Under the pieces are notes generated by a model, which saw only the letters and a program-made list of their open reading frames with translations, had not been told where the DNA came from and did not search any database. 64,000 bases of DNA, taken from CALINB01 sp938045325 (GTDB lineage: Bacteria > Pseudomonadota > Alphaproteobacteria > Rhodospirillales > CALINB01). Below are positions 25,274 to 33,906 of this stretch, piece by piece. Position 1 is the stretch's first letter, and every line of letters begins with the position of its first letter. The stretch covers positions 1 to 64,000 of the forward strand of contig JAYNQW010000008.1 in assembly GCA_038114465.1 (NCBI GenBank). Direction: 5' to 3'. The position numbers were made by a program, and so were the translations under genes.

Positions 25274-25284
25274 AGTATTATACT
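25274..25284. promoter_or_regulatory. Small perfect palindrome in the divergent AT-rich gap
   Basis: AGTATTATACT is an exact odd palindrome about 100 bases before the UGSC start, inside 25131-25383, the AT-rich divergent gap. A TTGACA at about 25206 on the plus strand could be a -35 element. Either could control the selenoprotein gene; nothing else was seen there. Confidence 0.3.
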
Positions 25285-25383
25285 GTGAACAATCAAACTG
25301 GGACTGTTCCTTCAAATACCGTCGTTCGTTTTTTTTCGGTACCTTGAAGGAATGCAATTTTAAACTGTATCAGGAAACATATC

Positions 25384-25977
25384 GTGTCGGATATTTGGGT
25401 CCATTTACCTGTCGATGAACGCAACGTTCCGCCGATGCCGCTTGCGTCGCGGCCCGATAGTCTTAAAGGCTTGAAGGTCGGCTTGTTGGAAAACGGCAAA
25501 GAGTTTTCGCAAGAAGTTCATGAGGGACTGCAAGAGGTGTTGGTGCGTGACTATGACGTCGGTGACGTGCAGTTTTGGCATAAAGGATTTCCCGCCAAAG
25601 CCGCACCCTTTATCGATGACATGGCCAAGGATTGCGATGTTGTGATCAGTGGTGTCGGTCATTGAGGATCTTCCTCGCCGTGGAGCGTCCATGACGCCGT
25701 GGCCCTCGAGAAAAAAGGGCTCCCGACCGTAACATTGATCAGTTGTTCGTTTTTTTCGCTAGGCCAGGCGGTCGGGCGTCAGCTTGATTATCCGGGCCTG
25801 CCGATCATATTGCTGCCCCATCCCATCGGCGATACGGATCTCGAAAAGGTTCGCGATAAGGGAAGGGACGCGGCAGAAGAAGTTGTCCGGCTGTTAACGA
25901 CGGATGCCGAGGCCGTCGCGCATGAGTATATGACCCGTGAATTCCCCATTCCCGAATATTCCGTTGCAAAGTTCTAA
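25384..25977 (+). CDS. UGSC-family protein with in-frame TGA, probable selenoprotein
   Basis: 197 aa when the TGA at 25663-25665 is read as selenocysteine (residue 94). Before it the frame ends DVVISGVGH; after it the same frame continues GSSSPWSVHDAVALEKKGLP to a normal TAA at 25977. UGSC-containing proteins are an established selenoprotein family, named for Sec-Gly-Ser-Cys after a GVG-type strand and followed by a VHDA..LEK helix, exactly the layout here, except that the fourth residue is Ser instead of Cys. GTG at 25384 has AGGAAA before it. Function is unknown for the family; a thiol or selenol redox role is assumed. No selA, selB, selC or selD lies in this window, so decoding depends on genes elsewhere. 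If those are absent, this is a broken gene. Confidence 0.85.
25666..25697 (+). promoter_or_regulatory. Candidate bacterial SECIS stem-loop after the TGA
   Basis: Just after the TGA, GGAT (25666-25669) can pair with GTCC (25687-25690), then CU/AG and CC/GG with small bulges, closing a seven-base loop TCGCCGT. A competing hairpin is GCGTC-CAT-GACGC (25685-25697). Bacterial SECIS elements lie in this position, directly downstream of UGA, but neither loop is a textbook match. Confidence 0.4.
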
Positions 25978-26001
25978 TCGCGAAATTCTAAAAGTACGTT
26001 C

Positions 26002-27075
26002 ATGGTAGACAATCAAGATGACCCAATATCGGAGGCCTTAATCCGGCTTCCCGATTCCTTGGATGCCATCCAAGATCATTTCTATGAAAAGGGTTGGACG
26101 GACGGCTTGCCGATCATCCCGCCGAGCCAAGACCGTGTCGAAGCGATGCTCAAAGGCATGCACTGGCGTGATCCGGATGAATTAATTGCCGAGGTGCCGC
26201 CGGCGCACGGTAAGGCGACATTGCGCCGTATTGCTGTCAATGCGGTGATGGCCGGTGCGAAGCCGGAATATTTACCCGTCGTGGTCGCCGCGTTGGAATG
26301 CACGATGGATCCCCGTTACGGATTACATCACCGCCAGACAACGACCCATGGCTCGGCACCGCTGATCATCATCAACGGCCCGATCATCAAAGAGCTTCAT
26401 GTGAATTACGGGGTGAGCTGTTTCGGTTCGGGCTGGCGTGCAAACGGCACCATCGGCCGCGCTTTAAGGTTGTGTCATGTCAATCTCGGCGGTGCACAGC
26501 CAGGTGTCGTCGACTTTTGCCAGCACGCTCATCCCGGCAAGTACACGTTCTGCACCGGTGAAAACGAAGATGCCAATCCGTGGGAGCCTTTGCATGTAGA
26601 GCGGGGATTCAAGCCCGCAGAAAGCGTGGTAACGGTTTCGCACACGGAAGGGCCGCACAGCATGACGGAGAATTTCCGCACCGACCCCGATGGGATCATT
26701 GAAGTCTTTGCTGATTCCATGGCGACGCTTGGATGTAATAACTTGTATTCGCAAGGGGAGCCCGTCTTGGCGCTCGGCGTCGAGCATGCCGACTATCTGC
26801 ACAAAGGTGGCTTGAGCAAGCAGGACCTCAAGCAGGAACTGTTCGAGCGTGCCCGCCAGCCTTGGCGGCTGGTCGAAGGCCGGGGCAAGTCAAAAGGGCC
26901 TAGGTTCCCCAAAATCGTCGATAAGAACGATCCGGAATCGATGGTGCCCATTATTAATGCGCCGGATGATTTGATCGTCATCGTCGCCGGCGGGGCGGGC
27001 GGCAAGTCCATGTGGCTGCCGACATCGGGCGGACAAACCTTGAGTGCGAGCCGGGCTATCGACCTCGGCCCGTAA
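26002..27075 (+). CDS. Conserved protein of unknown function paired with the UGSC gene
   Basis: 357 aa, no signal peptide. Recognisable conserved stretches are EKGWTDGLPIIPPSQDRV near 28-45, ATLRRIAVNAVMAGAKPEYL near 73-92, INGPIIKELHVNYG near 124-137, the glycine-rich GSGWRANGTIGRALRL near 142-157, HPGKYTFCTGENEDANPW near 178-195, and a C-terminal AGGAGGKSMWLP. Several Cys and His residues (C140, C182, H92-region HH) could bind metal or take part in redox chemistry. I recognise this arrangement from proteins annotated as UGSC-associated, in which the two domains are adjacent or fused, but no biochemical function is known to me. It starts 24 bases after the UGSC stop and the pair is probably one operon with the following MmgE/PrpD gene. 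Confidence 0.75.
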   Translation: MVDNQDDPISEALIRLPDSLDAIQDHFYEKGWTDGLPIIPPSQDRVEAMLKGMHWRDPDELIAEVPPAHGKATLRRIAVNAVMAGAKPEYLPVVVAALECTMDPRYGLHHRQTTTHGSAPLIIINGPIIKELHVNYGVSCFGSGWRANGTIGRALRLCHVNLGGAQPGVVDFCQHAHPGKYTFCTGENEDANPWEPLHVERGFKPAESVVTVSHTEGPHSMTENFRTDPDGIIEVFADSMATLGCNNLYSQGEPVLALGVEHADYLHKGGLSKQDLKQELFERARQPWRLVEGRGKSKGPRFPKIVDKNDPESMVPIINAPDDLIVIVAGGAGGKSMWLPTSGGQTLSASRAIDLGP

Positions 27076-27115
27076 TCCGGGTACTTTGACTCGACATAAA
27101 TTTCGTTGAGTTCTC

Positions 27116-28519
27116 ATGAGTTCAGACCAACCCACATTAGCGATCGGCGAGTTTGCCGCCGGACTTACGTATAAAACGTTACCGGAGCCCGTACGCCTGC
27201 ATTTAGCGGATTTGCTGCTCGATTATTTTCGCGTCGCCTCAACCGGCGAGCGCATGGAATGGAGCCGCTGGATCAACGCCTATACCAATATCGCTGGGGG
27301 GAAGGGTGATGCCTCGATATTATTTTCGCCCGATAAGACCGATCCGGCCCGTGCGGCGTTGGTGAACGCAACATACTCGGGCAGTATCGATGCCGATGAT
27401 GTGCATGTCGGTTCTATGCTGCATCCTGGGTGTGTCGTTTTTTCGGCGGCTCTCGCCGCCGGGCAGCATTTTAAGCTTTCCGGTCATGACGTGCTGGCTG
27501 CCGTCGCTGCCGGTTATGAAGCGATGATCCGAATCGCCTTGGCCATGCAGCCGAGCCATTTCCGCCGCGGCTTTCAAAGCACGGCGACGTGCGGCGGTTT
27601 TGGTGCCGCGACCGCCGTGGCATCGTTGTTCTTTAAAGGAACCGATGGCCCGCGCCGTGTCGCCGAAAGCATCGGCTTGGTCGCTTCTATGGCCGGCGGG
27701 GTAACGCAGTTTTATCAGTCCGGCTCGACCGTCAAGCGCATCCATGCCGCATGGGCGTGTCATTCCGGCGTGATGGCCGCGCTGATGGCGCGGCACGGGT
27801 TTTCCGGTCCGACGGATATCCTCGAAGGCGAAAACGGCTTTACCCGCGCCTATGCCGATGAATCCGATTTATCGAAAATCACGGACGGTTTGGGCAGCGA
27901 GTTTAAACTTTTGGAAGTCACCGTGAAGGGGCATGCATCGAGCGCGCGCGTGATGGCGGCGGTCGAGGGCATGGCCGCATTGTGTTCGGAAAACAACGCT
28001 GGTCATACGGACATCGAAAAAATTCGCATCGGCATTCCGAGTGTCATCAAGGGACGGCTGACTATCAACGAACCGGTCGATATTCAAGCGGCGCAAATGA
28101 GCTTGCCGTTCAGCATGGCAATTGCGGCGAAACGCGCGCCCGATGCCGGTGCGAATTTAGCATTGAGCGTAGGCGATTATGTCGAGAATATCGATGATGC
28201 GGACGTGCGTGATCTGGCCATGCGGATTGACTGCGAAGTCGATACATCAATGGATGAGCAGGCTGCCGGCGATTCCGTTCCCGCCGACATTACCATCACG
28301 CTTAAAGACGGCAGCGAGCATTCGACCTATGTATCCGCCCCGAAGGGCAGTCCATCGCGGCCCTTTACCCGCGACGATCATGTCGTGCGATTCAATGACG
28401 AGTTGCAGAAACGGTATTCGAAAGAAAAAACAGCGGCCATCCTCGAACAACTCGAACATTTTGATGAGTTGATGGATATTTCGACGCTCAGTAAGCTGCT
28501 CAACGACTCGTTGGATTAA
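27116..28519 (+). CDS. MmgE/PrpD family protein
   Basis: 467 aa. Conserved blocks: RLHLADLLLDYFRVAS, IDADDVHVGSMLHPGCVVFSA near 96-116 (the DD-V-V-H loop replacing HALDFDD), GFQSTATCGGFGAATAVASL near 150-169 and KRIHAAWACHSGVMAALMA near 205-223. These match the family active-site elements, though the first block differs from the other three paralogs. It follows the UGSC pair by 40 bases and is probably in the same operon, which suggests the selenoprotein pair works in the same acid-degradation route. Convergent with the amidohydrolase gene at 28523. Confidence 0.83.
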   Translation: MSSDQPTLAIGEFAAGLTYKTLPEPVRLHLADLLLDYFRVASTGERMEWSRWINAYTNIAGGKGDASILFSPDKTDPARAALVNATYSGSIDADDVHVGSMLHPGCVVFSAALAAGQHFKLSGHDVLAAVAAGYEAMIRIALAMQPSHFRRGFQSTATCGGFGAATAVASLFFKGTDGPRRVAESIGLVASMAGGVTQFYQSGSTVKRIHAAWACHSGVMAALMARHGFSGPTDILEGENGFTRAYADESDLSKITDGLGSEFKLLEVTVKGHASSARVMAAVEGMAALCSENNAGHTDIEKIRIGIPSVIKGRLTINEPVDIQAAQMSLPFSMAIAAKRAPDAGANLALSVGDYVENIDDADVRDLAMRIDCEVDTSMDEQAAGDSVPADITITLKDGSEHSTYVSAPKGSPSRPFTRDDHVVRFNDELQKRYSKEKTAAILEQLEHFDELMDISTLSKLLNDSLD

Positions 28520-28522
28520 GGT

Positions 28523-29332
28523 TTAAACAAACCCGTAAAATTCGGCCGCGGTGGGCCCCAGTATTTGTGCGCGGTCTGATTCTTTCTCGACTAAGACACT
28601 CAGCCAGTCGAGGGACATTTTGTAGGTGAAACCGGCGTCTTGAAATTGAGTCCACGGCCAGTCGCTTCCCCATAAAAGCCGTTCGGGCCCGAGGGATGTT
28701 ATTAACGCCTCGGCTAATGGTTTCGCTTTTTCGAGACCACCGCAACGGTATTGTCCCGAAACCTTAACCCAGACTTTACCGGCTTCGGCTTCCGTGAGGA
28801 TCGATTGAAAACTCGGATCATTCACGCCGAGCGCTGGGTCAGGAATGCCAAAGTGATTGATTACCATTCGTGCGCCAGAAGGGGCGACATGCTCGAAGAA
28901 TGCCGGCACATCCGGACCTTTGATCAAGGCTTCGATAATCCAATCGCGCGCAGCTAGACGCTGGATAAGATTTTGATAGCCTGGTTCGCCTAACGTCTCG
29001 ACAGGCATGTCCAATAAGCTGAACCGAACACCAACAATGTGGTTTTGTTCAAATTCGTCTAGTATTGCATCATCAAAACTCGGATCGATCATCACAATAC
29101 CGTGGATGCGACCGTTCAGTTCAGCAATCGACTCGCACATAAGTGTATTGTCAAATCCATGCGTGCTGGGTTGGATGAGAACACCATGGGTGATGCCGTT
29201 CTCATCGTGATAACGAATGTAATCCTCGAGTTTTGCCTCGTGCGGGGTATGCCGCCTATGAGGATTCAACGGGTAGTCATGCGAAACCACGTGGGCGTGC
29301 GTATCGATGCGGTAAGGTGTCGAGTCCGTCAC
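28523..29332 (-). CDS. Amidohydrolase-2 family metal-dependent hydrolase (PDC lactonase-like)
   Basis: 269 aa TIM barrel. RIDTHAHVVSHDYP at 8-21 gives the first HxH metal ligands, VINHFGIPDP near 158-167 the barrel His, and LLWGSDWPWTQ near 219-229 the terminal catalytic Asp. The size and the GSDWPWT end resemble 2-pyrone-4,6-dicarboxylate lactonase and related lactonases and decarboxylases. It would open a lactone or decarboxylate an aromatic acid in the cytoplasm. It may be co-transcribed with the phosphoesterase and FAH-like genes upstream (12-base gap). Confidence 0.8.
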   Translation of the reverse strand: MTDSTPYRIDTHAHVVSHDYPLNPHRRHTPHEAKLEDYIRYHDENGITHGVLIQPSTHGFDNTLMCESIAELNGRIHGIVMIDPSFDDAILDEFEQNHIVGVRFSLLDMPVETLGEPGYQNLIQRLAARDWIIEALIKGPDVPAFFEHVAPSGARMVINHFGIPDPALGVNDPSFQSILTEAEAGKVWVKVSGQYRCGGLEKAKPLAEALITSLGPERLLWGSDWPWTQFQDAGFTYKMSLDWLSVLVEKESDRAQILGPTAAEFYGFV

Positions 29333-29344
29333 AATAAATACTTT

Positions 29345-30433
29345 TTACCAGTGAAAAGGCCGGGGTAAGGATATCACACGTTCCTGAGGCTTGTGCCATC
29401 CCTGTGGCGCGTAGTCTGATGTGTGTAGATAGCATCGTAATAAGGCTTCGTTCGAACCTTCGGTAAAGGTGAGGAGCCGGCTCATAGGAGCGGCAGACCG
29501 ATCAGGCTGGCCCTCGTTTCGCGTTGCGGCTTCAAAACTGCCGTGATGGCGTGTTAAAGCAGATGCGTTGCAAAACGCAACACCCCAGCGTTCCTCAACA
29601 AGGCCTTTGTCGCCGAATGTATCATCGGGAAATGTATGGGTATGTCCGCCGAACCAGAATGAAAGCTTCCCGTTCTGTTGCTTTAAAAATTGTTCGAATT
29701 GGTTGGTGTTGGCATCATCGCCAACCCAATACAAATAAGAGGATCCTTCACCATCATCGTATTTTTTATGATAACCCGCTTGGATGCCTTCATTCGGCCC
29801 TGTTGCCGTTGTCGTGTCACGCAACATATGATGCGCGCACGAAATCAGAATACGGCCATCATTGTTTTCAACAGCCGCTCTCCACCAGGCGAAAGTATCG
29901 TCCGTTATTGCGCCGGCCGGCCAACCGCCTTTTTCAGCACGGCCTTTGGGCGGCCCGCCGTCGTTTCGGTCGCTCATCATTAAGAGTGAAATGTTGCCGA
30001 TATCGACCCGATAGCGTTCCCAAGTCCCGACGACGGGAAAGGGCCGGTCATCGTTAATGACGCCTGATACGTTCGGGTTTTCACCCGCCGGATCAATGTA
30101 TTTACGAAACCACCATTGGGTTTCCTCATCCGGACCGCTCGCGTCGAGATTACCCGCGATGGCATAAATTTGCTGGCGCGTGTGCCGCCGGCCCGCATTG
30201 AGTTGATCAAGAACAGGGCCTGCCTCGGTTTCTGTCGGCGCATAATGTGTGCCGGTAAAGTCACCGAGAAAAAACATGGCGTCCCAATCAAACGGCGGTC
30301 CTCCCTCAGCGCCGCCATCCTCGCTTTGTTCAATGGCTTCGGCAAGACTGCGTCGGTTATGTTTCAAGTCGCTGTGGACATGAGCGCAAGCGGTAAACCA
30401 TAAGTTTAGTAGTTTGTTTTTTATTTCGGCCAT
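29345..30433 (-). CDS. Calcineurin-like metallophosphoesterase
   Basis: 362 aa from the ATG at 30433 (the upstream TTG is only two codons earlier). The five metal-binding blocks of the family are visible: ACAHVHSD at the start, LGDFTGTH near 57-64, a GNLD in place of the usual GNHE near 94-97, SCAHHMLRD in the middle and GGHTHTF near 264-270. The change of His to Leu in GNHE alters a phosphate-contacting residue, so the substrate may differ from standard phosphodiesters. It overlaps the end of the FAH-like gene upstream by 13 bases, implying translational coupling. Substrate unknown; no signal peptide. Confidence 0.75.
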   Translation of the reverse strand: MAEIKNKLLNLWFTACAHVHSDLKHNRRSLAEAIEQSEDGGAEGGPPFDWDAMFFLGDFTGTHYAPTETEAGPVLDQLNAGRRHTRQQIYAIAGNLDASGPDEETQWWFRKYIDPAGENPNVSGVINDDRPFPVVGTWERYRVDIGNISLLMMSDRNDGGPPKGRAEKGGWPAGAITDDTFAWWRAAVENNDGRILISCAHHMLRDTTTATGPNEGIQAGYHKKYDDGEGSSYLYWVGDDANTNQFEQFLKQQNGKLSFWFGGHTHTFPDDTFGDKGLVEERWGVAFCNASALTRHHGSFEAATRNEGQPDRSAAPMSRLLTFTEGSNEALLRCYLHTSDYAPQGWHKPQERVISLPRPFHW

Positions 30434-31440
30434 GTCCAACTGGTTTTCTTGGTTTTATCGGCGACGATTTCCTGGGTCATGGAGCCGACTTTTTCAACTT
30501 CTGACGTGAGTTTATCGCCGGGTTTTAGATACCAGGACTGATCCGGCTCTTTTCCTTTGGCGACACCGGATGGCGTGCCGGTCAAAATCACATCGCCCGC
30601 ATGCAGGGTCATCTGCGATAAAAATGCGATGAGCTGGGGAACATTCCAGATCATGTTCTTGGTATTGCCGTTTTGGCGGAGTTTTCCATTCACTTTCGAG
30701 ATGACCTTGAGGTTCATCGGGTTTTTTATTTCGTCTTTTGTGATAACCCAAGGGCCGATGGGGCAAAATGTATCGAACATCTTACCGAGAAGCTGATTGC
30801 CTTCGGCGCGTTCCATTTGAACGATGTCGCGCGCTGAGATGTCGTTGCCGACGGTGTAACCGAATATCACGTCGTAAGCGTTTTTCTCCGGCACATTCTT
30901 GCAGTCTTCACCGATGACGATGGCAAGTTCGCATTCGTAATCGAGTTTTTTGGTCGCTTTCGGTTTTGTGATGGCGCGTTGCGGCCCAATCACGGTGGAG
31001 TTGGCTTTGATCCAAGCTGATGGGACCTTCATGCTCATTTTAAGGCCGCCTTCGGCGATGTGTTCGGCATAATTGCGGCCGACCGCAATTACTTTGTTGC
31101 CTCGGATCGGGGCATGCAGGCGCGTTTCCTTCCACGGGGTAAACAGAACCTCACCGTCCAGGCCTTTCGCCTTGCGGCCTTCCTTCTTGAGAATTTTTTT
31201 CAAATATTTATGAGCCTGATCGACGGCTGTTAGGGAGGGTTCTCCCGCGGCCAGGATTTCGCGTAAATGTCCCGGAATAACATAAGCAGCCGTTTGACGC
31301 CCCTTCGGATCATTTTGTTCTTCGACCCGAAGCCGGGCATAGGCTGCGCGCAAATCACCGGTGAGGTTGCCGTCCAGCACTACACCCGGTCGGGCAAACG
31401 TGCTGGTTTCGGAGAAATTGTTAAATCGGACAAATTTCAT
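30421..31440 (-). CDS. Fumarylacetoacetate hydrolase family protein
   Basis: 339 aa. IAVGRNYAEHIAEGG near 118-132 is the conserved pre-catalytic segment, and E169 and E171 in DYECELAIVIG with D200 in GNDISARD form the metal site of FAH-fold hydrolases, isomerases and oxaloacetate decarboxylases. LTGTPSGVAKG near 285-295 is the typical final block. The role is hydrolysis or decarboxylation of a 2,4-dioxo-type acid. It begins the minus-strand operon FAH, phosphoesterase, amidohydrolase, divergent from the SDR gene at 31568. Confidence 0.88.
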   Translation of the reverse strand: MKFVRFNNFSETSTFARPGVVLDGNLTGDLRAAYARLRVEEQNDPKGRQTAAYVIPGHLREILAAGEPSLTAVDQAHKYLKKILKKEGRKAKGLDGEVLFTPWKETRLHAPIRGNKVIAVGRNYAEHIAEGGLKMSMKVPSAWIKANSTVIGPQRAITKPKATKKLDYECELAIVIGEDCKNVPEKNAYDVIFGYTVGNDISARDIVQMERAEGNQLLGKMFDTFCPIGPWVITKDEIKNPMNLKVISKVNGKLRQNGNTKNMIWNVPQLIAFLSQMTLHAGDVILTGTPSGVAKGKEPDQSWYLKPGDKLTSEVEKVGSMTQEIVADKTKKTSWTWPK

Positions 31441-31567
31441 GGCGTGCTCTCCCCTTGTTAAACATATTCATTATGAAGCTTTCATGTATGCAGCATCTTT
31501 TCAGGCCGCCTGACAAGCACTATAACCGTGCTAATCAAACAACACTATATGCGGGAGGAACAATTCC

Positions 31568-32416
31568 ATGGGCGAGTTAACGGGAAAGGTTGCCTTGGTT
31601 ACGGGCGGCAGTAAGGGGATCGGCCGGGCCACGGTTGAACTGTTAGCCCGGGAAGGCGCGACGATCGCTATGCTCGCGCGCTCAAAAGAGCCGCTGGCAG
31701 CGGCGGCTCAGGAGATTGCCGGGAAATATCAGGTCAATGTGATTACGGAAACCGCTGACATTCTCGATCCCAACTCGATTAAAAAGTATTTCGAATTTTT
31801 ATCCAAACAGATCGATCAAATCGACATTCTCGTGAATAACGCTGGCGGTTCCGAACAGCGCGTTTCGAAAGAATCCGTTCGTATGGTTGCAACCGTCGAT
31901 GCGCCGGGCGATCCAGAATTGCCGCCGAGCCGTTTCGCCGATATGAACGAAGAAGAATTTCAAAATGCTTTCAACCAAAAATTCTTCGGTATGTTGCGCG
32001 TAACTCGCGAAGCAATGCCGTTGATCCGTAAATCTGGTGATGCGAGTATCGTGAATATTGTTTCCGTCAAGGGTAATCAATCACCGCCCCGAGTTTTAAC
32101 CTCGGGGATTGCTTGGTCGGCCTGTTTGAACTGGAGCAAGTCCCTGTCCTTCGAATTGGGTCCGGAAGGTATCCGTGTCAATGTCGTCAGTGTTGGTGGG
32201 ATTGTGACGCCGAACCTTGAGGGCGTACACGAACGGTTCAATGAAGGGGAAACATTTGAAGAGTTTTTTAAGCATCGCACGAAGAACGTTGCGCTACGCC
32301 GTCTCGGCCAAGCGGATGAAGTGGCGGATGCCATCTATTTTCTGGCGTCGCCGCGTTCGTCCTATATCACGGGACAATATCTCGCATTGGATGGCGGCAG
32401 CGTGCGATGCATGTAA
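31568..32416 (+). CDS. SDR-family protein with unusual catalytic residues
   Basis: 282 aa. The NAD(P) loop is canonical, VTGGSKGIGR (11-20), with D64 in ETADI and NNAGG (90-94). S166 in VNIVS is at the expected active-site place. Aligning the following KSLSFELGPEGIRVN stretch shows that the Tyr and Lys of YxxxK correspond to S179 and W183 in TSGIAWSACLNW. This substitution pattern occurs in a subset of SDR proteins, and their chemistry is uncertain. An insertion near 98-125 before the fourth helix lengthens the protein by about 25 residues over standard SDRs. GGGAGGAAC precedes the ATG. Confidence 0.82.
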   Translation: MGELTGKVALVTGGSKGIGRATVELLAREGATIAMLARSKEPLAAAAQEIAGKYQVNVITETADILDPNSIKKYFEFLSKQIDQIDILVNNAGGSEQRVSKESVRMVATVDAPGDPELPPSRFADMNEEEFQNAFNQKFFGMLRVTREAMPLIRKSGDASIVNIVSVKGNQSPPRVLTSGIAWSACLNWSKSLSFELGPEGIRVNVVSVGGIVTPNLEGVHERFNEGETFEEFFKHRTKNVALRRLGQADEVADAIYFLASPRSSYITGQYLALDGGSVRCM

Positions 32417-32519
32417 CTCAGAATGTGACGGATTTCCGCCGCAAAATTTAAGGAACTGGCTTCAAGCCGCAGGATTTGTCATGCTGAAAGGCGAAATTTC
32501 GCAAAAGGGATGAGGTGTC

Positions 32520-33719
32520 ATGAAGCAACTAAAAATACCGGCCGTGTTTATGCGCGGCGGCACATCGAACGCAATTGTCTTTAAAGAACAGGACCTGCCT
32601 GAAGATCGGGCCTTGTGGCCGGAAATATTCCGCGCGGCGCACGGCAGTCCAGACCCGTTCGGCCGGCAGTTGAACGGCATGGGCGGCGGCATCTCGTCAT
32701 TGTCCAAAATTTGTGTGATCGGTCCGCCGAGCCGTGATGATGCGGATGTCGACTATACATTTGCGCAGATTGGTGTTCGTGACGATGCCGTCGGCTTCAA
32801 GGGCAATTGCGGCAATATGTCGGGCGCAATGGGGCCGTTTGCCGTCGATGAAGGGTTCGTCAATGTCGACGGTCCGAAAGCTAAAATCCGCATTCACAAC
32901 ACCAATACGCAAAAGATCATTGTGTCGCAGTTCGATATGGATGACGGCTTGGCCGGCGTCGATGGTGATTACATCATGCCCGGGGTTGCCGATCCGGGGA
33001 ATAAAGTCCGCCTTGATTTTCTCGAGCCCGGCGGGGCCGGTACCGGTAAATTGTTGCCGACCGGAAACGTTATAGATGAAATGGATGTTCCAGGCCTTGG
33101 TAAAATCCAAGTGTCTATCGTTGATGCCGCTAATCCGACCGTTTTTGTCGAAGCATCCGTAGTCGGTTTAACAGGAACGGAATTGCCCGCCGATATCGAC
33201 GCGATGACCGATGTGATGGCGAAGCTTGAAGCTATCCGCTGCCAAGGGGGCGTGCTGGCGGGCATTGCCAATACGGTCGAGGAAATGGCGAAAAAGCCCG
33301 CGGATATTTCACCGGGCATTGTTGCGGCCCCGCAGGATGCGGCGATCCTAACCGGCGAGACCATACCGGCAGATGATGGCGATCTCATTGCGCGGATTGT
33401 TTCCTCGGGGAACGTTCACCGGGCGCTACCGGGGACGCGGTCGATTTGTACGGCGGTCGCTTCGCGGATCGAGGGAACGGTCGTGCATCGGGTCACGCGT
33501 CCTGTCGATGATCCGTCGGCCGATATTCGGATCATTCAGCCCTCCGGTATTATCGTGCTTGCCGCCGATATTGAAGAGCGCGACGGCGGACCGTTTGCAA
33601 AATCCGCGACGATTTACCGGACGCAACGGCGTTTGTTCGAAGGATATGTTTACGTCCCGGCTTCCAAGGTGCCGGAATACATCAAACACCAACAACCGTT
33701 ATCGTCGGCGGCTGAATAA
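32520..33719 (+). CDS. PrpF/4-oxalomesaconate tautomerase family protein
   Basis: 399 aa. The diagnostic opening IPAVFMRGGTSNAIVF (6-21), GSPDPFGRQLNGMGGGISSLSK near 42-63, and GNCGNMSGAMGPFAVDEG near 99-116 place it in the PrpF family (diaminopimelate epimerase fold). PrpF isomerises trans-aconitate-type products of the AcnD route of methylcitrate breakdown; relatives are 4-oxalomesaconate tautomerases in gallate breakdown. The Cys at the GNCGN loop is the acid/base residue. In this window with four MmgE/PrpD proteins and a PrpB-like lyase it fits a methylcitrate or aconitate pathway, though no aconitase or methylcitrate synthase is present. It starts 103 bases after the SDR gene. Confidence 0.88.
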   Translation: MKQLKIPAVFMRGGTSNAIVFKEQDLPEDRALWPEIFRAAHGSPDPFGRQLNGMGGGISSLSKICVIGPPSRDDADVDYTFAQIGVRDDAVGFKGNCGNMSGAMGPFAVDEGFVNVDGPKAKIRIHNTNTQKIIVSQFDMDDGLAGVDGDYIMPGVADPGNKVRLDFLEPGGAGTGKLLPTGNVIDEMDVPGLGKIQVSIVDAANPTVFVEASVVGLTGTELPADIDAMTDVMAKLEAIRCQGGVLAGIANTVEEMAKKPADISPGIVAAPQDAAILTGETIPADDGDLIARIVSSGNVHRALPGTRSICTAVASRIEGTVVHRVTRPVDDPSADIRIIQPSGIIVLAADIEERDGGPFAKSATIYRTQRRLFEGYVYVPASKVPEYIKHQQPLSSAAE

Positions 33720-33747
33720 ACCGTGCAGGCTCATAAGGAGGCCATCA

Positions 33748-33843
33748 TTGGCGGCGAAGAACGAGTCTTTCGATATTAAGCCGTGCACCAATGTGCTCGG
33801 CGCTGAGTTTTTCACCATCAATGACGGCTTGTCGATTTGCTGA
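33748..33843 (+). pseudogene. 31-codon remnant resembling a TauD N-terminus
   Basis: TTG at 33748 has a perfect AAGGAGG six bases before it and encodes 31 residues including FDIKPCTNVLGAEFFTINDG, like the first strands of TauD-type dioxygenases (usually IxPL..xLGAEIxGVDL). A TGA at 33841 ends it. The frame is the same as that of the dioxygenase gene at 33907 and has no other stop between. The remnant is probably the start of a deleted paralog; a short translated leader is the alternative. Confidence 0.4.
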
Positions 33844-33906
33844 TGCGGAAAACTGTCTCATGCAGTTCACCGTTTCGTTGTTATTTTAATTCGGGAGATG
33901 AGCGAA

